A stretch of DNA of 64,000 nt, from positions 3,155,001-3,219,000 of the forward strand of contig NZ_JADBGB010000001.1 in the NCBI RefSeq assembly GCF_015220045.1, written 5' to 3'. The stretch is from Marivivens aquimaris (GTDB lineage Bacteria; Pseudomonadota; Alphaproteobacteria; Rhodobacterales; Rhodobacteraceae). Positions 63,269 through 64,000 of the stretch are shown piece after piece. Under the pieces are notes generated by a model. It did not search any database and had not been told where the DNA came from. It saw only the letters and a program-made list of their open reading frames with translations. The position numbers were made by a program, and so were the translations under genes. How positions within the stretch are numbered: position 1 is the stretch's first letter; each line of letters opens with the position of its first letter.

Positions 63269-64000
63269 TTAGCGGTTGTTGCGGCGCAGGATGCGCTCTA
63301 CGCCCGACTGCATACCTGCGACGGCATCTTCGGGGCTGGTGCCAGCGAGCCACATCGCAGTGAACTCCGAGATCATGGCATCATAGATACCGCGCTCGTT
63401 TTTCACCGCCGGAACACCGCGTGCCATCGACGGGGTCGCGGCAAAGTCGGCACGGTGCGGAAGCGCCGCGAACTCGTCGCTGTCGATGACCGACTGGTGC
63501 ACCGGAAGGTGACCGGTCATGGCCCATGCGAAGTTGTTGTCGTCGAGGAACTTCAGGAACGCGATGGCTGCCTCTTCTTCCTCGGGCGTGCGGCTTTCAT
63601 CCATCGGGATGGTCCAGCTGTGCGAGTTCGAGAAGGTTGCCGGCTGTTCATAGAGCGTCGGGAAGTCGAGCGCGGTGTATTCCTGAAGCTCGGCGCCGTT
63701 GGCCGCTTGGGTCGCGTAGTTGTTCACGCCCCAGGTGCCGTTGACGAGGATACCCGCGCGGCCACCGATGAACGCCTGTTCAGCGCCGCCGTAGTCGAGG
63801 CCGCTGTCGGTCAGACCCTCGTCGTACATCTGCTTGATGAGCGTCGCGGCGTTCAGACCTTCGGGCGAGTCGATGGTGGCTTCGCTGCCGTCGGCGCTCA
63901 GAACGTCACCGCCCTGCTGCCAGACGAAGGCATCGAACATACGCACGGCCATACCTTCGGAGGACTGGCTTTCGATGGCAATGTAGTTCTGACCGGTCTT
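63269..64000 (-). CDS. extracellular solute-binding protein (family 1, sugar ABC transporter), C-terminal part
   Basis: This is the last 243 residues of a periplasmic binding protein; the frame is open to the window edge at 64000. It shows typical SBP_bac_1 features: AFIGGRAGILVNGTWGVNNY, WTIPMDESRTPEEEEAAIAFLKFL and MTGHLPVHQSV. Family members capture oligosaccharides for ABC import. The permeases and ATPase are not in the window. Next to a GH2 gene it is probably part of a sugar-use locus. A terminator lies downstream. Confidence 0.92.
   Translation of the reverse strand, partial: KTGQNYIAIESQSSEGMAVRMFDAFVWQQGGDVLSADGSEATIDSPEGLNAATLIKQMYDEGLTDSGLDYGGAEQAFIGGRAGILVNGTWGVNNYATQAANGAELQEYTALDFPTLYEQPATFSNSHSWTIPMDESRTPEEEEAAIAFLKFLDDNNFAWAMTGHLPVHQSVIDSDEFAALPHRADFAATPSMARGVPAVKNERGIYDAMISEFTAMWLAGTSPEDAVAGMQSGVERILRRNNR

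Overview
The window is a contiguous piece of an alphaproteobacterial chromosome, most likely from the order Rhodobacterales (Roseobacter/Rhodobacter relatives). The grounds are a class I lysyl-tRNA synthetase, the irr/fabA/fabB arrangement, a SAM/SAH-type riboswitch directly before metK, an alphaproteobacterial-type LexA box (GTTC-N7-GTTC), a TTAA-N7-TTAA CtrA-type site, and two copies of a CCCCCGRGRTATTT-type hairpin repeat that I associate with this group. Coding density is high, both strands are used evenly, base composition looks uniform, and I see no insertion sequence, prophage or CRISPR array. This is an ordinary chromosomal backbone with a few odd genes in it.

Layout. 1-9.5 kb: the 3' end of uvrB, a 36-residue lipoprotein, a stress protein, a DUF218 protein, a large phage-like beta-helix protein (possible gene transfer agent tail fibre), lysK, a TerB-like protein, and nadD-dacB. 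9.5-15.6 kb: a GH43 xylosidase, an aldo/keto reductase, an AI-2E family permease, ettA and a small membrane protein. 15.6-18.7 kb: pcaB and pcaD fragments of the beta-ketoadipate pathway plus a haloacid dehalogenase. 18.7-23.3 kb: a lipid block, with a MarR regulator-fabI-degenerate site-2-protease-like protein operon, then fabA-fabB, and irr divergent from them. 23.3-33.3 kb: a glycosyltransferase, then the conserved miaB/phoH-ybeY-corC-lnt cluster, interrupted after miaB by an OmpA-family protein and a lipoprotein that share a motif, followed by riboswitch-metK-queF and trmB.

33.3-48.1 kb is mostly housekeeping: a short-chain dehydrogenase, aroA with a coupled 39-residue membrane protein, cmk, an HxlR regulator divergent from a nitroreductase, rpsA, ihfB, a LapA-domain protein, trpF, a GNAT acetyltransferase, a DUF4893 protein, trpB, a DUF2332 protein, pth, a DEAD-box helicase with a long basic repeat tail, and rplY. 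48.2-52.1 kb holds lldD, a VOC protein, ychF, a DUF4130-like gene behind a LexA box, and tRNA-Ser(GCU). 52.2-64 kb holds a DUF2520 protein, an EamA permease with a divergent LysR regulator, a serralysin-like RTX metalloprotease, a DUF1206 membrane protein, map, another VOC protein, a GH2 glycosidase, and the C-terminal part of a sugar-binding protein that runs off the window.

How the genes work together. fabA/fabB/fabI form the unsaturated fatty acid branch and sit beside the iron regulator Irr. MiaB, PhoH, YbeY, CorC and Lnt form the RNA-maturation and envelope cluster. The aroA, trpF and trpB genes serve aromatic amino acid synthesis. GH43, GH2 and the sugar-binding protein point to uptake and breakdown of plant or algal oligosaccharides. 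Intergenic stretches are all below 300 bases. The longest (about 37531-37770 and 39454-39725) hold terminators and leader sequence. The observations most worth checking are the SOS-boxed DUF4130-like gene, the catalytically degenerate site-2-protease-like protein in the fabI operon, the motif-sharing secreted pair, and the candidate gene transfer agent tail fibre.
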